Part shown: positions 44,126-53,345 of the stretch, piece after piece
How positions within the stretch are numbered: position 1 is the first letter of the stretch
Layout: every line of letters begins with the position of its first letter
DNA from: Cellvibrio fontiphilus_A
GTDB taxonomy: Bacteria > Pseudomonadota > Gammaproteobacteria > Pseudomonadales > Cellvibrionaceae
DNA length: 64,000 nucleotides
Assembly (NCBI RefSeq): GCF_042646205.1
Contig: NZ_JBHRTF010000006.1
Span: 310,001-374,000 of the forward strand
Direction of reading: 5' to 3'
Translations under genes and position numbers: made by a program
The notes under the pieces: generated by a model
Databases searched by the model: none
What the model saw: only the letters and a program-made list of their open reading frames with translations
What the model was told of the DNA's origin: nothing

Positions 44126-46024
44126 ATGACCGTTGATGCCCGCAAAGAAACTCGTGGCTTTCAAACCGAAGCCAAGCAGTTACTGCATTTAATGATCCAT
44201 TCTTTGTATTCCAATAAGGAAATTTTCCTGCGCGAATTAGTCTCTAACGCATCCGATGCGGCGGATAAGTTGCGTTTTGAAGCGGTTTCTAATGGCGATC
44301 TTTACGAAGGTGACGCTGAACTGAAAATCCGTATCAGTTTTGATAAAGAGGCCAAAACTCTCACCATCAGCGATAACGGCATAGGTATGTCACGCGATGA
44401 AGTGATTGAAAACCTGGGTACTATTGCCAAATCCGGCACTGCCCAATTTATGCAAAAACTCTCCGGCGACCAGAAAAAAGACGCGCAATTAATCGGCCAG
44501 TTTGGCGTTGGTTTTTATTCTGCTTTTATCGTTGCAGACAAAGTGGTTGTTACCACCCGTCGTGCCGGTGCGCCGGTTAATGAAGCGGTGCGCTGGGAAT
44601 GTTCTGGCGATGCCGAGTTCACCGTTGAGTCAGTGGAAAAGCAAGGCCGCGGCATGACCGTGGAGCTGCACTTAAAAGATGACGCACTGGAATTTGCTGA
44701 CCACTGGCGCTTGCGTTCCATCATCAAAAAATATTCCGATCACATTGCCATTCCGGTGGTGATGCAAAAACAAACAGCTGCTGGTGAAGATGCCGCTGAA
44801 CCTGAAGATGAAGTCATCAACACCGCCACAGCGCTCTGGACACGTTCACGCTCTGATGTGACTGATGAAGAATATAAAGAGTTTTACAAGCACGTCAGCC
44901 ATGACTTCACCGATCCATTAAGTTGGAGCCACAACCGTGTAGAAGGTAATTTGGATTACACCAGCTTGCTCTACATTCCCGCGCGTGCGCCCTTTGATTT
45001 GTACAATCGCGATGCATCGCGCGGTGTGAAGTTATATGTCCAGCGTACTTTTATTATGGATGACGCCGAGCAGTTCCTGCCGCTCTATTTGCGTTTTATC
45101 AAAGGGGTAGTGGACTCAAACGATTTGAGTTTGAACGTATCGCGCGAAATTTTGCAAAAAGATCCCAACATCGACTCTATGCGTTCCGCACTCACCAAAC
45201 GCGTGTTGGATATGCTGAGCAAAATGGCCAAGAGCGAGCCAGAAAATTACGCCAGCTTCTGGAAAGAATTTGGTCAGGTGATGAAAGAAGGCCCGGCAGA
45301 AGATTTTGCCAACCGCGAAAAAATCGCCAAATTGCTGCGTTTTGCCTCTACCCATACTGGCAGTGCCGAACAGAATCAATCGCTGGATGATTATGTGGCG
45401 CGCATGAAAGACGGTCAGGAAAAAATTTATTACATTGCTGCCGAAAACTTTAATACCGCAAAAAACAGCCCGCACTTGGAAGTGTTCCGCAAAAAAGGCA
45501 TTGAGGTTTTACTCCTTTCTGACCGTGTGGACGAATGGCTGATGAGCCACTTGCAAGAGTTTGAAGGTAAACAGTTCCAGGATGTGGGTAAAGGCGAACT
45601 GGACCTAGGCAAGTTGGATAGCGAAGAGGAAAAGCAAGCGCAGGAAAAAGTGGCCGAACAATTAAAGCCGCTGCTGGAGCGTGTGAAAACTGCCTTGAGT
45701 GAGCAGGTATCGGAAGTGCGTATCACCCATCGTTTAACTGACTCACCTGCGTGTGTGGTGGTTGGTCAATTCGATATGGGCGCACAAATGCGTCGCCTGC
45801 TGGAGTCAGCAGGGCAAAAGGTTCCAGAATCCAAGCCAATTTTTGAACTCAACCCCGAGCATCCGCTGGTGAAAAAATTGGAGGCCGAAGCTAACGAGGA
45901 GCGCTTTGGCGATTTGGCGCATATTCTGTTTGATCAAGCAAATTTGGCAGAAGGTGCGCAGCTGAATGACCCAGCAGCCTATGTGCAGCGCTTGAATAAA
46001 TTGCTGTTGGAGTTAAGCCACTAA
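44126..46024 (+). CDS. htpG: Molecular chaperone HtpG (Hsp90)
   Basis: A 632-residue Hsp90 homologue. The N-terminal ATP-binding (GHKL) domain has LVSNASDAADKLR, DNGIGM and GQFGVGFYSAF. The middle domain has LNVSREILQ with the catalytic arginine, and the C-terminal dimerisation domain follows. I chose ATG 44126 with CAGGAG upstream; the frame opens earlier at 44030 but the added residues are not Hsp90-like. Transcribed alone, with its own terminator. Confidence 0.98.
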   Translation: MTVDARKETRGFQTEAKQLLHLMIHSLYSNKEIFLRELVSNASDAADKLRFEAVSNGDLYEGDAELKIRISFDKEAKTLTISDNGIGMSRDEVIENLGTIAKSGTAQFMQKLSGDQKKDAQLIGQFGVGFYSAFIVADKVVVTTRRAGAPVNEAVRWECSGDAEFTVESVEKQGRGMTVELHLKDDALEFADHWRLRSIIKKYSDHIAIPVVMQKQTAAGEDAAEPEDEVINTATALWTRSRSDVTDEEYKEFYKHVSHDFTDPLSWSHNRVEGNLDYTSLLYIPARAPFDLYNRDASRGVKLYVQRTFIMDDAEQFLPLYLRFIKGVVDSNDLSLNVSREILQKDPNIDSMRSALTKRVLDMLSKMAKSEPENYASFWKEFGQVMKEGPAEDFANREKIAKLLRFASTHTGSAEQNQSLDDYVARMKDGQEKIYYIAAENFNTAKNSPHLEVFRKKGIEVLLLSDRVDEWLMSHLQEFEGKQFQDVGKGELDLGKLDSEEEKQAQEKVAEQLKPLLERVKTALSEQVSEVRITHRLTDSPACVVVGQFDMGAQMRRLLESAGQKVPESKPIFELNPEHPLVKKLEAEANEERFGDLAHILFDQANLAEGAQLNDPAAYVQRLNKLLLELSH

Positions 46025-46062
46025 ACGGCTTTTCCACCTAAGTGCTAGCAATGCTGTGATTA

Positions 46063-46098
46063 AAAATGACCTTGTCTATAATCGGACAAGGTCATTTT
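46063..46098 (+). terminator. Intrinsic terminator of htpG
   Basis: AAAATGACCTTGTC (46063-46076) pairs perfectly with GACAAGGTCATTTT (46085-46098), loop of 8 bases, then T residues. Confidence 0.93.
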
Positions 46099-46141
46099 TT
46101 TATGACCTCAACTTATTTAATATCTCACAAGCGAGCCAGTT

Positions 46142-46609
46142 ATGGATTACAAAAATATTGTACTGCCGGCAAAAAAATCTATTGCTCTTGTGGCCCATGA
46201 CAATAAAAAGCAAGATTTATTGGCATGGTGTAAGCAGCATCAAGAACAGCTCATGGCGCACACACTCTGCGCAACTGGCACTACCGGCAGTTTAATTGCC
46301 ACTGAAACCGGGCTACCGGTGAATAAATTAATTTCCGGCCCGCTGGGTGGCGATCAGCAAATTGGTGCGCTGATTACCGAAGGCAAGGTGGATATGCTGA
46401 TCTTTTTCTGGGATCCGTTTGAGCCAATGCCCCATGACCCCGATGTAAAGGCTTTATTACGCATTGCAGCGGTCTGGAATATTCCTGTGGCCTGTAATCA
46501 AAGTTCGGCCGATTTTATTATTAGTTCACCGTTGTTCTGCAGTGTATCAACGCACTTGGTGCCGGATTACGATGCCTATATAACCAATCGTTCGAAAACT
46601 CAGCAATAA
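46142..46609 (+). CDS. mgsA: Methylglyoxal synthase
   Basis: A 155-residue enzyme that converts dihydroxyacetone phosphate to methylglyoxal, a bypass relieving phosphosugar stress. Active-site residues His19, Asp71 (GPLGGDQQIG) and His98 (PMPHDPD) fall at the E. coli numbering. Monocistronic between the htpG terminator and the cold-shock gene. Confidence 0.97.
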   Translation: MDYKNIVLPAKKSIALVAHDNKKQDLLAWCKQHQEQLMAHTLCATGTTGSLIATETGLPVNKLISGPLGGDQQIGALITEGKVDMLIFFWDPFEPMPHDPDVKALLRIAAVWNIPVACNQSSADFIISSPLFCSVSTHLVPDYDAYITNRSKTQQ

Positions 46610-46786
46610 AAATACTCCTTCTTATTACAAACATTTGTTAATATCTGTTAACTCCAGGTTTTTGGTTCTAATCATTGGTGCCAAATGCCGGGTTGTTTTG
46701 GATAACCGCGGGCTTAAGCTGGCGATCATTGGATGAAGCAAACCGAGCAAATAACAATAAGCATCAAGGCTTTAGAGGTGTTTCAT

Positions 46787-47005
46787 ATGTCTGAACGTGA
46801 AATTGGTACTGTAAAGTGGTTTAACAACGTGCGTGGGTATGGGTTTATTACTCGCGGAGAAGGAGGGGAGGATATTTTTGTTCATTACAGAAATATCCGT
46901 GCCGATGGCTACCGTTCCCTGGCTGAAGGCCAGAGTGTTGAATTTCAATTACAGCAGGGAGATAAAGGCTTGCAAGCAGAAGATGTAGTGTTGCTGCTAA
47001 GTTAG
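46787..47005 (+). CDS. Cold-shock domain protein
   Basis: A 72-residue CSD protein. RNP1 is KWFNNVRGYGFI and RNP2 is DIFVHY, so single-stranded nucleic acid binding is expected. I chose the ATG at 46787 with AGAGGTG upstream. It is closer to CspD-type than to CspA by the NNVRGYGFI sequence, but the paralogue is not certain, so no symbol is given. The 177-base upstream region has no clear cold-shock leader. Confidence 0.95.
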   Translation: MSEREIGTVKWFNNVRGYGFITRGEGGEDIFVHYRNIRADGYRSLAEGQSVEFQLQQGDKGLQAEDVVLLLS

Positions 47006-47033
47006 CTAAGTAATTGAGATCTATTGTGCCCAT

Positions 47034-47061
47034 AAAAACACCAGCTCCGGCTGGTGTTTTT
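47034..47061. terminator. Bidirectional intrinsic terminator
   Basis: AAAAACACCAGC pairs with GCTGGTGTTTTT around TCCG. It lies between the convergent cold-shock and csiV genes. Confidence 0.93.
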
Positions 47062-47082
47062 GTTTCTACAGCATCCTGGGCG

Positions 47083-47928
47083 TCATTGGACGGCGGGAGT
47101 TGCACCGGGGTAGGGTGTTATTTGGATAATAAGGCCAATCACGGGGTGATCAATATAATGAAGTTCGCTACTGCGCATGTCCCTGCTTTGTTGCAATAAA
47201 ATAATTTGACGCGTCAGATAACTATTGTTCGCACTCGCCTCATCACCAGCTTCGGCAATAGATTCGCCCCATTGCTGATTTTCTATTGCCAGTGCTTGGT
47301 CCAGTTCCAGTGAAGAGTCTAGAGACAGGCCCGCAATGGGCGTCGCCAAATAATTTGGCTGCTTGGGTAGCTCAGGCCATTGTCGGGTTTGTTCTTGCCC
47401 GACATTTAAATCGAATTGGGAGTACCACAAATTAGTTTGCAGTTTGAGATAGGTTGCTACGCTTAAGCGAATGCTACCTTCGAGTTCCTGGTGTTGTCCA
47501 AATTGTTGCCCACCTTGAATCAAAATAGATTTGGCCATTTTTTCGGTGGTGATAATTTGTCGCCAAGCGTTATGAAATAACACTTGAAAGCGTGGGTTTC
47601 GCTCCAGCTTCTGCGCTTGGGCGTTAAGTTGACGCTCACTGACTGACAGGCGATAAAAAGCCTCCTTGGTGAGATCGGGAGCGTTAGTTTCAGTATCGCT
47701 TATCTCTTTTAATTCAACCCAGTCTGCCGGATAGCGCAACTTGATATTATTTGGCCAGTGCTCCTGGCTGGTATCGTTTTTACGGGCGAATACGATCAAT
47801 TCAACCTGATACCAGCCTTCATGATTTGATGGTTTTGATTGTGCATAACTCGGTGCAGTATAAAATGTGCCTACAGCGAGAGTTATAAACCCGATACTGA
47901 ATATTTGTTGTAATAATCGATAAACCAT
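47083..47928 (-). CDS. csiV: CsiV-family periplasmic protein
   Basis: A 281-residue secreted protein (signal peptide ending APSYA|Q). The family pattern is WYQVELIVFAR near the mature N-terminus, then LIQGGQQFG, and the C-terminal MRSSELHYIDHPVIGLIIQI (split). CsiV in Vibrio binds peptidoglycan and is needed for envelope integrity under D-amino-acid stress. It lies directly downstream of mfd (33-base gap), the usual place in gammaproteobacteria. Confidence 0.9.
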   Translation of the reverse strand: MVYRLLQQIFSIGFITLAVGTFYTAPSYAQSKPSNHEGWYQVELIVFARKNDTSQEHWPNNIKLRYPADWVELKEISDTETNAPDLTKEAFYRLSVSERQLNAQAQKLERNPRFQVLFHNAWRQIITTEKMAKSILIQGGQQFGQHQELEGSIRLSVATYLKLQTNLWYSQFDLNVGQEQTRQWPELPKQPNYLATPIAGLSLDSSLELDQALAIENQQWGESIAEAGDEASANNSYLTRQIILLQQSRDMRSSELHYIDHPVIGLIIQITPYPGATPAVQ

Positions 47929-47961
47929 AAATTAAATCCACTGATAGCAAAAAGAGTTTTG

Positions 47962-50900
47962 TTATTTATCGGTACCTAGATGATTGAGCAAATCCATCAC
48001 GGTTTGAATGCGTTTTTCGGTTGATTCGAGGTCCATGGTAAATTTTAGCTGATTGGCGCCTTCCAACTTATAGATGCGTGGTTGGCTTTGTACCAGCTTC
48101 ACAATTTTTAGTGGATCGACTCGCGTATCGCTGGAAAACTCGATTTTTCCTCCGCGCGCATTGGCTTCAAGTTTGGCGATGCCAATATTTTCAGCCATGA
48201 TTTTGATTTGGGTGACGCGGAACAGGTTTTTGGTTTGCTCCGGCAATAACCCGAATCGATCAATCATTTCCACTTGTAAATCGCGCAATCCATCTTCGTT
48301 TTCTGCACTGGCCAGACGTTTATACATGACCAGGCGGCTATGCACATCCGGCAAATAGTCTGCAGGTATTAATGCAGGAATTCGCAAATTAATATCAATC
48401 GCTTCGCTAAGGGATTTTTCCAAGTCTGCCTGCTTGCCTTGACGAATCGCTTTTACGGCGCGATCCAGCATATCCATATAAAGCGAGAAACCAATGGTTT
48501 GGATTTGGCCGCTTTGTTCGTCGCCAAGTAGCTCACCCGCGCCGCGAATTTCCATGTCGTAGGTAGCCAGTGTAAAACCTGCGCCCAAGTCTTCGGCCGC
48601 ACTAATTGCCTCCAGACGCTTTTGTGCATCATCAGTCATTGAACGACGATCAGGGGTCAGTAAATAAGCGTAGGCTTGATGGTGTGAGCGGCCAACACGA
48701 CCGCGCAATTGATGCAGTTGCGCCAAGCCAAATTTATCAGCACGATTGATAATAATGGTATTGGCGCTGGGAATGTCGATTCCGGTTTCAATAATTGTGG
48801 TGCACACCATTATATTGAAGCGCTTATGATAGAAATCAGACATCACTCGTTCCAGGTCGCGTTCACGCATTTGTCCGTGGCCGATACCAATGCGCGCTTC
48901 CGGAATAAGCTCTTGTATATCGCGCGCGACTTTTTCAATAGTGTCTACTTCATTGTGTAAATAATAAACCTGGCCGCCGCGCAAAATTTCCCGCAAGATG
49001 GCTTCTTTGATAACAGCTTCATCATAGGTGCGAACAAAGGTTTTTACCGACAGCCGACGTGCGGGGGGTGTAGCGATGATAGAGAGATCACGAATGCCAG
49101 CCATAGACATATTGAGTGTCCGGGGGATTGGTGTGGCGGTCAGTGTGAGAATGTCGATTTCAGAGCGCAGGGCTTTAATCTGATCTTTTTGCCGCACACC
49201 AAAGCGATGTTCTTCATCAATGATCAGTAAACCAAGATTTTTAAATTTAATATCGGGCGATAACAGTTTGTGTGTACCAACCACAATATCTACCTTGCCC
49301 TCGGCAATACGCTCAAGAACTTGATTGACTTCTTTGGTAGTGCGGAAGCGCGATAGTACTTCTACAGTAATCGGCCAATCGGCAAAACGATCCTTGAGCG
49401 ATTCGTAATGCTGTTGTGCGAGCAGGGTAGTTGGTGCCAGTATGGCCACTTGCTTGCCGCCGTGACTGGCAATAAATGCCGCGCGCATAGCCACTTCTGT
49501 TTTGCCAAAACCAACATCACCGCAAACTAAACGATCCATGGGTTTGTTGGAGAGCATATCTTGTATCACTGCTTCAATAGCGCGTTGTTGGTCTGCCGTT
49601 TCTTCAAAGGGAAAACTTGCCGCAAACGCTTCGTATGCTGTTTTCGGGTCTGGAAATGCAAAACCTTTGCGTGCGGCGCGGCGGGCATAAACTTCCAATA
49701 ATTCAGCAGCAGTATCACGAATTTGCTCTGCTGCTTTGCGGCGTGCTTTTTGCCAGGATTCGCTGCCTAATTTGTGAAGCGGCGCTAAGTCATCATCCGC
49801 GCCGCTGTAACGGCTAATCAAATGCAGGCTGGTAACAGGCACATAGAGCTTTGCTTCATCGGCATACTCCAGCGTCAAAAATTCATTGGTTTGGTTATCT
49901 ATGGTGATAGTTTCAAGACCGCGATAACGGCCCACGCCATGATCTATGTGAACAACTGAGGCGCCAATTTTTAATTCGGTAAGATTTTTAACAACAAGGT
50001 CTGCATTATCCTGAGTTTGTTTGCGGCGACGCTGCTGTTGAATGCGCTCGCCAAATAGTTGTGCTTCTGAAATCAGCGCGATCTTGGGCTCGGTGAGCAA
50101 GAGACCCTGTTCAAGCGGCGCTATAGTAATCGCAAGTTTTTCCGGGTGATTTAAAAAATCGTTCCAGCTATCGAGCGAGTCCGGGCGTATACGAATTCGC
50201 CCCAATAATTCCAGCAGGGTTTCACGACGGCCAGCGGATTCGGCACAAAATAATACGCGGCCATCAAAATCCATTAAAAATGCTTGAAGAGCGGCCAGTG
50301 GGTTTTCTGCTTGCGCTCTAATAGGTAAAGCGGGCGTAGAATTAGAGGCAAAGTTGTAGTTGCCTGCTTTTTCTTCAAGAGCACCAGATTCTATGAATGT
50401 TCGCGAATATTTTTTAAGTTGACCAAAAAACTCGTCAATCGCCAAGTAAATAGTGCGCGGTTCCAGCAGTGGTCGAAGAGGGTCAACTCGACGACTCTCA
50501 TAGCGGCGCAATAATTCCAGCCAAAAATTTTCAGCGGATTTTTCAATGTCACCTAATGCATAAACCACAGTATTGATGGGTAGGTAATCGAATAGCGTGC
50601 TACAGGCATCAAAGAAAAGTGGAAGGTAGTATTCAATGCCCGGTGGAGAAATTCCCGCACTTACGTCTTGAAATACCGGGCAGGCCTTGTGGTTGACATC
50701 AAAGCGTTCCAGCCATTGTTGTTTAAATAAATTAATGCCTTGTTTATTGAGCGGAAACTCTTTTGCAGGTAGTAGTTGAATTCTCTCAACTTTATCTACT
50801 GTCATTTGTGTTTCGGGGTCAAAGGTGCGCAGGCTTTCTATTTCGTCATCAAATAAATCGATGCGGTAGGGCATCTCGCTGCCCATGGGAAATATATCCA

Positions 50901-51426
50901 TTAATGAGCCACGCACAGCAAATTCGCCGTGTTCGTATACTGTATCTACACAGTGATAACCTGCTCGCTCAAGATTTTGACGCAGTTCATTAGGGTCGAA
51001 TTTTTCGCCCACAGATACCATCAAACTATTTCCGAGCAAGTAGGATTGAGGCATCAAGCGCTGTAAAAGAGTGGTCACGGGAACCACTAAGATGCCTTTT
51101 TTTAGATTGGGTAGCTTATAAAGTGTGCTCAGCCGCTCTGAGATTATGTCCTGATGGGGTGAAATATTATCGTAGGGTAAGGTTTCCCAGTCTGCCAAAT
51201 GCAAAACCGGGAGTGGATCTGTGGAACCCTTGGCGAAAAAACTGAGCTCTGACTCCAAACGTATTGCCGTACTGGTGTCTGCTGTCACTACCAGGCTGAG
51301 TCCCTCAAAACCTTTTGCTGCATTAACTATGGTGAGTGCTTGCGCACTTCCGTGGAGTTGCCCCCAATATTGACGGTTGCCAGGTTTGTCTGAGATAGGT
51401 GGTTTGCTGGTTTGTTGATAAGTCAT
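47962..51426 (-). CDS. mfd: Transcription-repair coupling factor
   Basis: A 1154-residue translocase that displaces stalled RNA polymerase at DNA lesions and recruits UvrA. In order: UvrB-homology region, RNA-polymerase interaction domain (VHIDHGVGRYRGL), and helicase motifs GDVGFGKTEV (Walker A) and IDEEHRFG (DEEH box). QLRGRVGRS and the C-terminal UvrA-masking D7 domain follow. I preferred the ATG at 51426 to the TTG three codons earlier. No truncation. Confidence 0.98.
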   Translation of the reverse strand: MTYQQTSKPPISDKPGNRQYWGQLHGSAQALTIVNAAKGFEGLSLVVTADTSTAIRLESELSFFAKGSTDPLPVLHLADWETLPYDNISPHQDIISERLSTLYKLPNLKKGILVVPVTTLLQRLMPQSYLLGNSLMVSVGEKFDPNELRQNLERAGYHCVDTVYEHGEFAVRGSLMDIFPMGSEMPYRIDLFDDEIESLRTFDPETQMTVDKVERIQLLPAKEFPLNKQGINLFKQQWLERFDVNHKACPVFQDVSAGISPPGIEYYLPLFFDACSTLFDYLPINTVVYALGDIEKSAENFWLELLRRYESRRVDPLRPLLEPRTIYLAIDEFFGQLKKYSRTFIESGALEEKAGNYNFASNSTPALPIRAQAENPLAALQAFLMDFDGRVLFCAESAGRRETLLELLGRIRIRPDSLDSWNDFLNHPEKLAITIAPLEQGLLLTEPKIALISEAQLFGERIQQQRRRKQTQDNADLVVKNLTELKIGASVVHIDHGVGRYRGLETITIDNQTNEFLTLEYADEAKLYVPVTSLHLISRYSGADDDLAPLHKLGSESWQKARRKAAEQIRDTAAELLEVYARRAARKGFAFPDPKTAYEAFAASFPFEETADQQRAIEAVIQDMLSNKPMDRLVCGDVGFGKTEVAMRAAFIASHGGKQVAILAPTTLLAQQHYESLKDRFADWPITVEVLSRFRTTKEVNQVLERIAEGKVDIVVGTHKLLSPDIKFKNLGLLIIDEEHRFGVRQKDQIKALRSEIDILTLTATPIPRTLNMSMAGIRDLSIIATPPARRLSVKTFVRTYDEAVIKEAILREILRGGQVYYLHNEVDTIEKVARDIQELIPEARIGIGHGQMRERDLERVMSDFYHKRFNIMVCTTIIETGIDIPSANTIIINRADKFGLAQLHQLRGRVGRSHHQAYAYLLTPDRRSMTDDAQKRLEAISAAEDLGAGFTLATYDMEIRGAGELLGDEQSGQIQTIGFSLYMDMLDRAVKAIRQGKQADLEKSLSEAIDINLRIPALIPADYLPDVHSRLVMYKRLASAENEDGLRDLQVEMIDRFGLLPEQTKNLFRVTQIKIMAENIGIAKLEANARGGKIEFSSDTRVDPLKIVKLVQSQPRIYKLEGANQLKFTMDLESTEKRIQTVMDLLNHLGTDK

Positions 51427-51680
51427 GACGCGCAATTGAGCCCAGGCTGAATAAAATTGCCGTGCATTTTACCTGCGTTTTATGAAAGTGAGTGGCGCGC
51501 AGCTTGTCGATTTTGGAAATAAACAGGTGCAGCCAGACTCACTCGGCTGTTTTTGATAATTATTGTTGTTTGCATTTATTTTTCAGTTGGCGGCTGCAGT
51601 ATCGAATCGGAAGCAATAAAACCGCAATAAAAGCTGCGTCAAATTGATGCATGGCTATGGTGCTGGTAGGGAGGCGCGTT

Positions 51681-51686
51681 TATAAT
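51681..51686 (+). promoter_or_regulatory. TATAAT, candidate -10 box of the nqr operon
   Basis: A perfect -10 hexamer with no good -35 at 16-18 bases. If used, it gives a leader of about 305 bases before nqrA. This is a weak call without start-site data. Confidence 0.35.
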
Positions 51687-51712
51687 CCCGCTGATTTTCT
51701 TGGGCCATCTAA

Positions 51713-51965
51713 AACTTCACAAAAATCAATCTCTTGTGCATATCTTTGGGCTACTAACTAAGTTACTCAAGAGATGTCGTGAAAGTTCTTGGCTCAAATG
51801 CTCCGCTCGTTTATTTGTTGCGTATTGCTTGTTTGTTGCAAATAAGCTCGGAGTGCTCGCGGTTCAAGCGCCCATAAGTTGTGTCCGGTTCCCGCCAGGA
51901 AGTAACCGGTCTTCAATAGCTGGTTTAGGCTTGTTAACCGCATCCTCGCGGCCTGGTTATCCAGG
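51713..51965 (+). ncRNA. Putative structured 5' leader RNA of the nqr operon
   Basis: Successive complementary segments: AACTTCAC (51713-51720) with GTGAAAGTT (51779-51787), enclosing ATCTCTTG (51729-51736) with CAAGAGAT (51768-51775). Next come CTCCG (51801-51805) with CGGAG (51849-51853), enclosing TTATTTG (51811-51817) with CAAATAA (51839-51845). CCGGTT (51885-51890) pairs with AACCGG (51904-51909); CCGC (51938-51941) with GCGG (51948-51951); and CCTGG with CCAGG around TTAT (51952-51965). I recall predicted RNA motifs upstream of nqrA in other marine gammaproteobacteria, but cannot check whether this matches. Regulation is inference. Confidence 0.45.
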
Positions 51966-51998
51966 TCTACATCCACACGAACGACTAGGCAGAGACGT

Positions 51999-53342
51999 AT
52001 GATCAAGATTCGTCGAGGATTGGATTTGCCCATCACCGGCAGCCCCAATCAATCTATAGAGGATGGCCCGCAGGTTCGCCAAGTAGCTTTAATCGGGTTT
52101 GATTACCATGGTATGAAGCCCACTATGGCGGTACAGGTAGGAGATAAAGTCAAACTCGGTCAGGAGCTCTTTTCAGACAAGAAGACTCCCGGTGTTATCT
52201 ACACATCACCAGCAGCAGGTACCGTTACCGCAATCAATCGCGGCGATCAGAGAGTATTTCACTCGATTGTGATTGATGTGGATGGTAGCGAAGCAGTTGA
52301 GTTCGCCAAATACCCAGTATCAGAGCTTGCAAACTTGTCCCGTGAAAGTGTGCAAAACAATCTGGTGCAATCAGGTCTTTGGACTGCATTACGCACTCGC
52401 CCATATAGTAAAGCTCCTGCATTAGACTCCAAGCCAAGCTCCATTTTTGTGCAGGCGATCGATACCAATCCTCTGGCTGCTGATCCTGCAGTTGTGATTG
52501 CGGCCAAGAAAGATGCTTTTGCCAATGGTTTGACCCTGATTGCACGTCTTACACAAGGTAAAGTCTTTGTTTGCCAGGCTCCTGGTGTTGAGTTACCGAA
52601 AGGCCAGGGCGCCAACATCACGGCTGAAACTTTTGCTGGTGTTCATCCAGCGGGCAACCCCGGTACCCATATTCACTTCCTTGATCCAGTCAATGCGCGT
52701 AAAACGGTATGGACTATTGGCTATCAGGACGTGATTGCTATCGGTGAATTGTTTGTGACCGGTCAATTGAATACTGAACGCGTTGTAGCGCTGGCTGGTC
52801 CACAGGTTGAACGCCCTCGCTTGATTCGCACTCGTTTGGGGGCTGATTTATCGGCGCTGGTCGAAGGGCAGCTAAAGTCAGGTGAGAATCGTGTAATTTC
52901 CGGTTCAGTATTTGGCGGTCGTCGTTCCCATGGCAGTTTGACGTTCTTAGGGCGCTTTCATACCCAAGTAAGCGTACTGTTGGAAGGTCGCGAGCGTGAA
53001 ATGCTGCATTACTTGCGTGCGGGTACTAATAAGTTCTCGGTGATGGGTATTTATTTATCCAAGCTGTTTGGCGGTAAAAAGTTTGCTTTTACCACCTCAA
53101 CCAATGGTTCAGAGCGTGCGATGGTGCCGGTAGGTTCTTACGAGAAGGTGATGCCTCTCGATATCCTGCCAACGCAACTGCTGCGCTCGCTGATTGTTGG
53201 TGATACTGAAACAGCACAAAAACTTGGCTGCCTTGAGTTGGACGAGGAAGATTTGGCGTTGTGCACCTTTGTGTGCCCCGGCAAGTACGAATACGGCCCG
53301 ATCCTGCGCAATAACCTTACTCGCATCGAGCAGGAGGGCTAA
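51999..53342 (+). CDS. nqrA: Na+-translocating NADH:quinone reductase subunit A
   Basis: A 447-residue cytoplasmic subunit implicated in quinone binding. It begins MIKIRRGLDLPITGSPNQ, standard for NqrA, with GFDYHGMKPTMAVQVGD and the C-terminal FVCPGKYEYGPILR. First gene of nqrABCDEF, which couples electron transfer from NADH to ubiquinone with outward sodium pumping. Confidence 0.98.
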   Translation: MIKIRRGLDLPITGSPNQSIEDGPQVRQVALIGFDYHGMKPTMAVQVGDKVKLGQELFSDKKTPGVIYTSPAAGTVTAINRGDQRVFHSIVIDVDGSEAVEFAKYPVSELANLSRESVQNNLVQSGLWTALRTRPYSKAPALDSKPSSIFVQAIDTNPLAADPAVVIAAKKDAFANGLTLIARLTQGKVFVCQAPGVELPKGQGANITAETFAGVHPAGNPGTHIHFLDPVNARKTVWTIGYQDVIAIGELFVTGQLNTERVVALAGPQVERPRLIRTRLGADLSALVEGQLKSGENRVISGSVFGGRRSHGSLTFLGRFHTQVSVLLEGREREMLHYLRAGTNKFSVMGIYLSKLFGGKKFAFTTSTNGSERAMVPVGSYEKVMPLDILPTQLLRSLIVGDTETAQKLGCLELDEEDLALCTFVCPGKYEYGPILRNNLTRIEQEG

Positions 53343-53345
53343 TTG

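Larger units (their letters stand above)
51427..51998. other. 572-base gene-free region upstream of nqrA
   Basis: The left half (to about 51660) contains the mfd promoter region and no ORF with a ribosome site. The right half, from a TATAAT at 51681 to the nqrA start, holds a series of hairpins listed separately. A 100-codon frame at 51700-52002 has no ribosome site or recognisable protein features and I reject it. Confidence 0.6.

Noticed and set aside
51700..52002. 100-codon frame overlapping the nqr leader
   Set aside because: No ribosome site, no recognisable composition or motifs, runs into the nqrA start, and the region is better explained by RNA hairpins.
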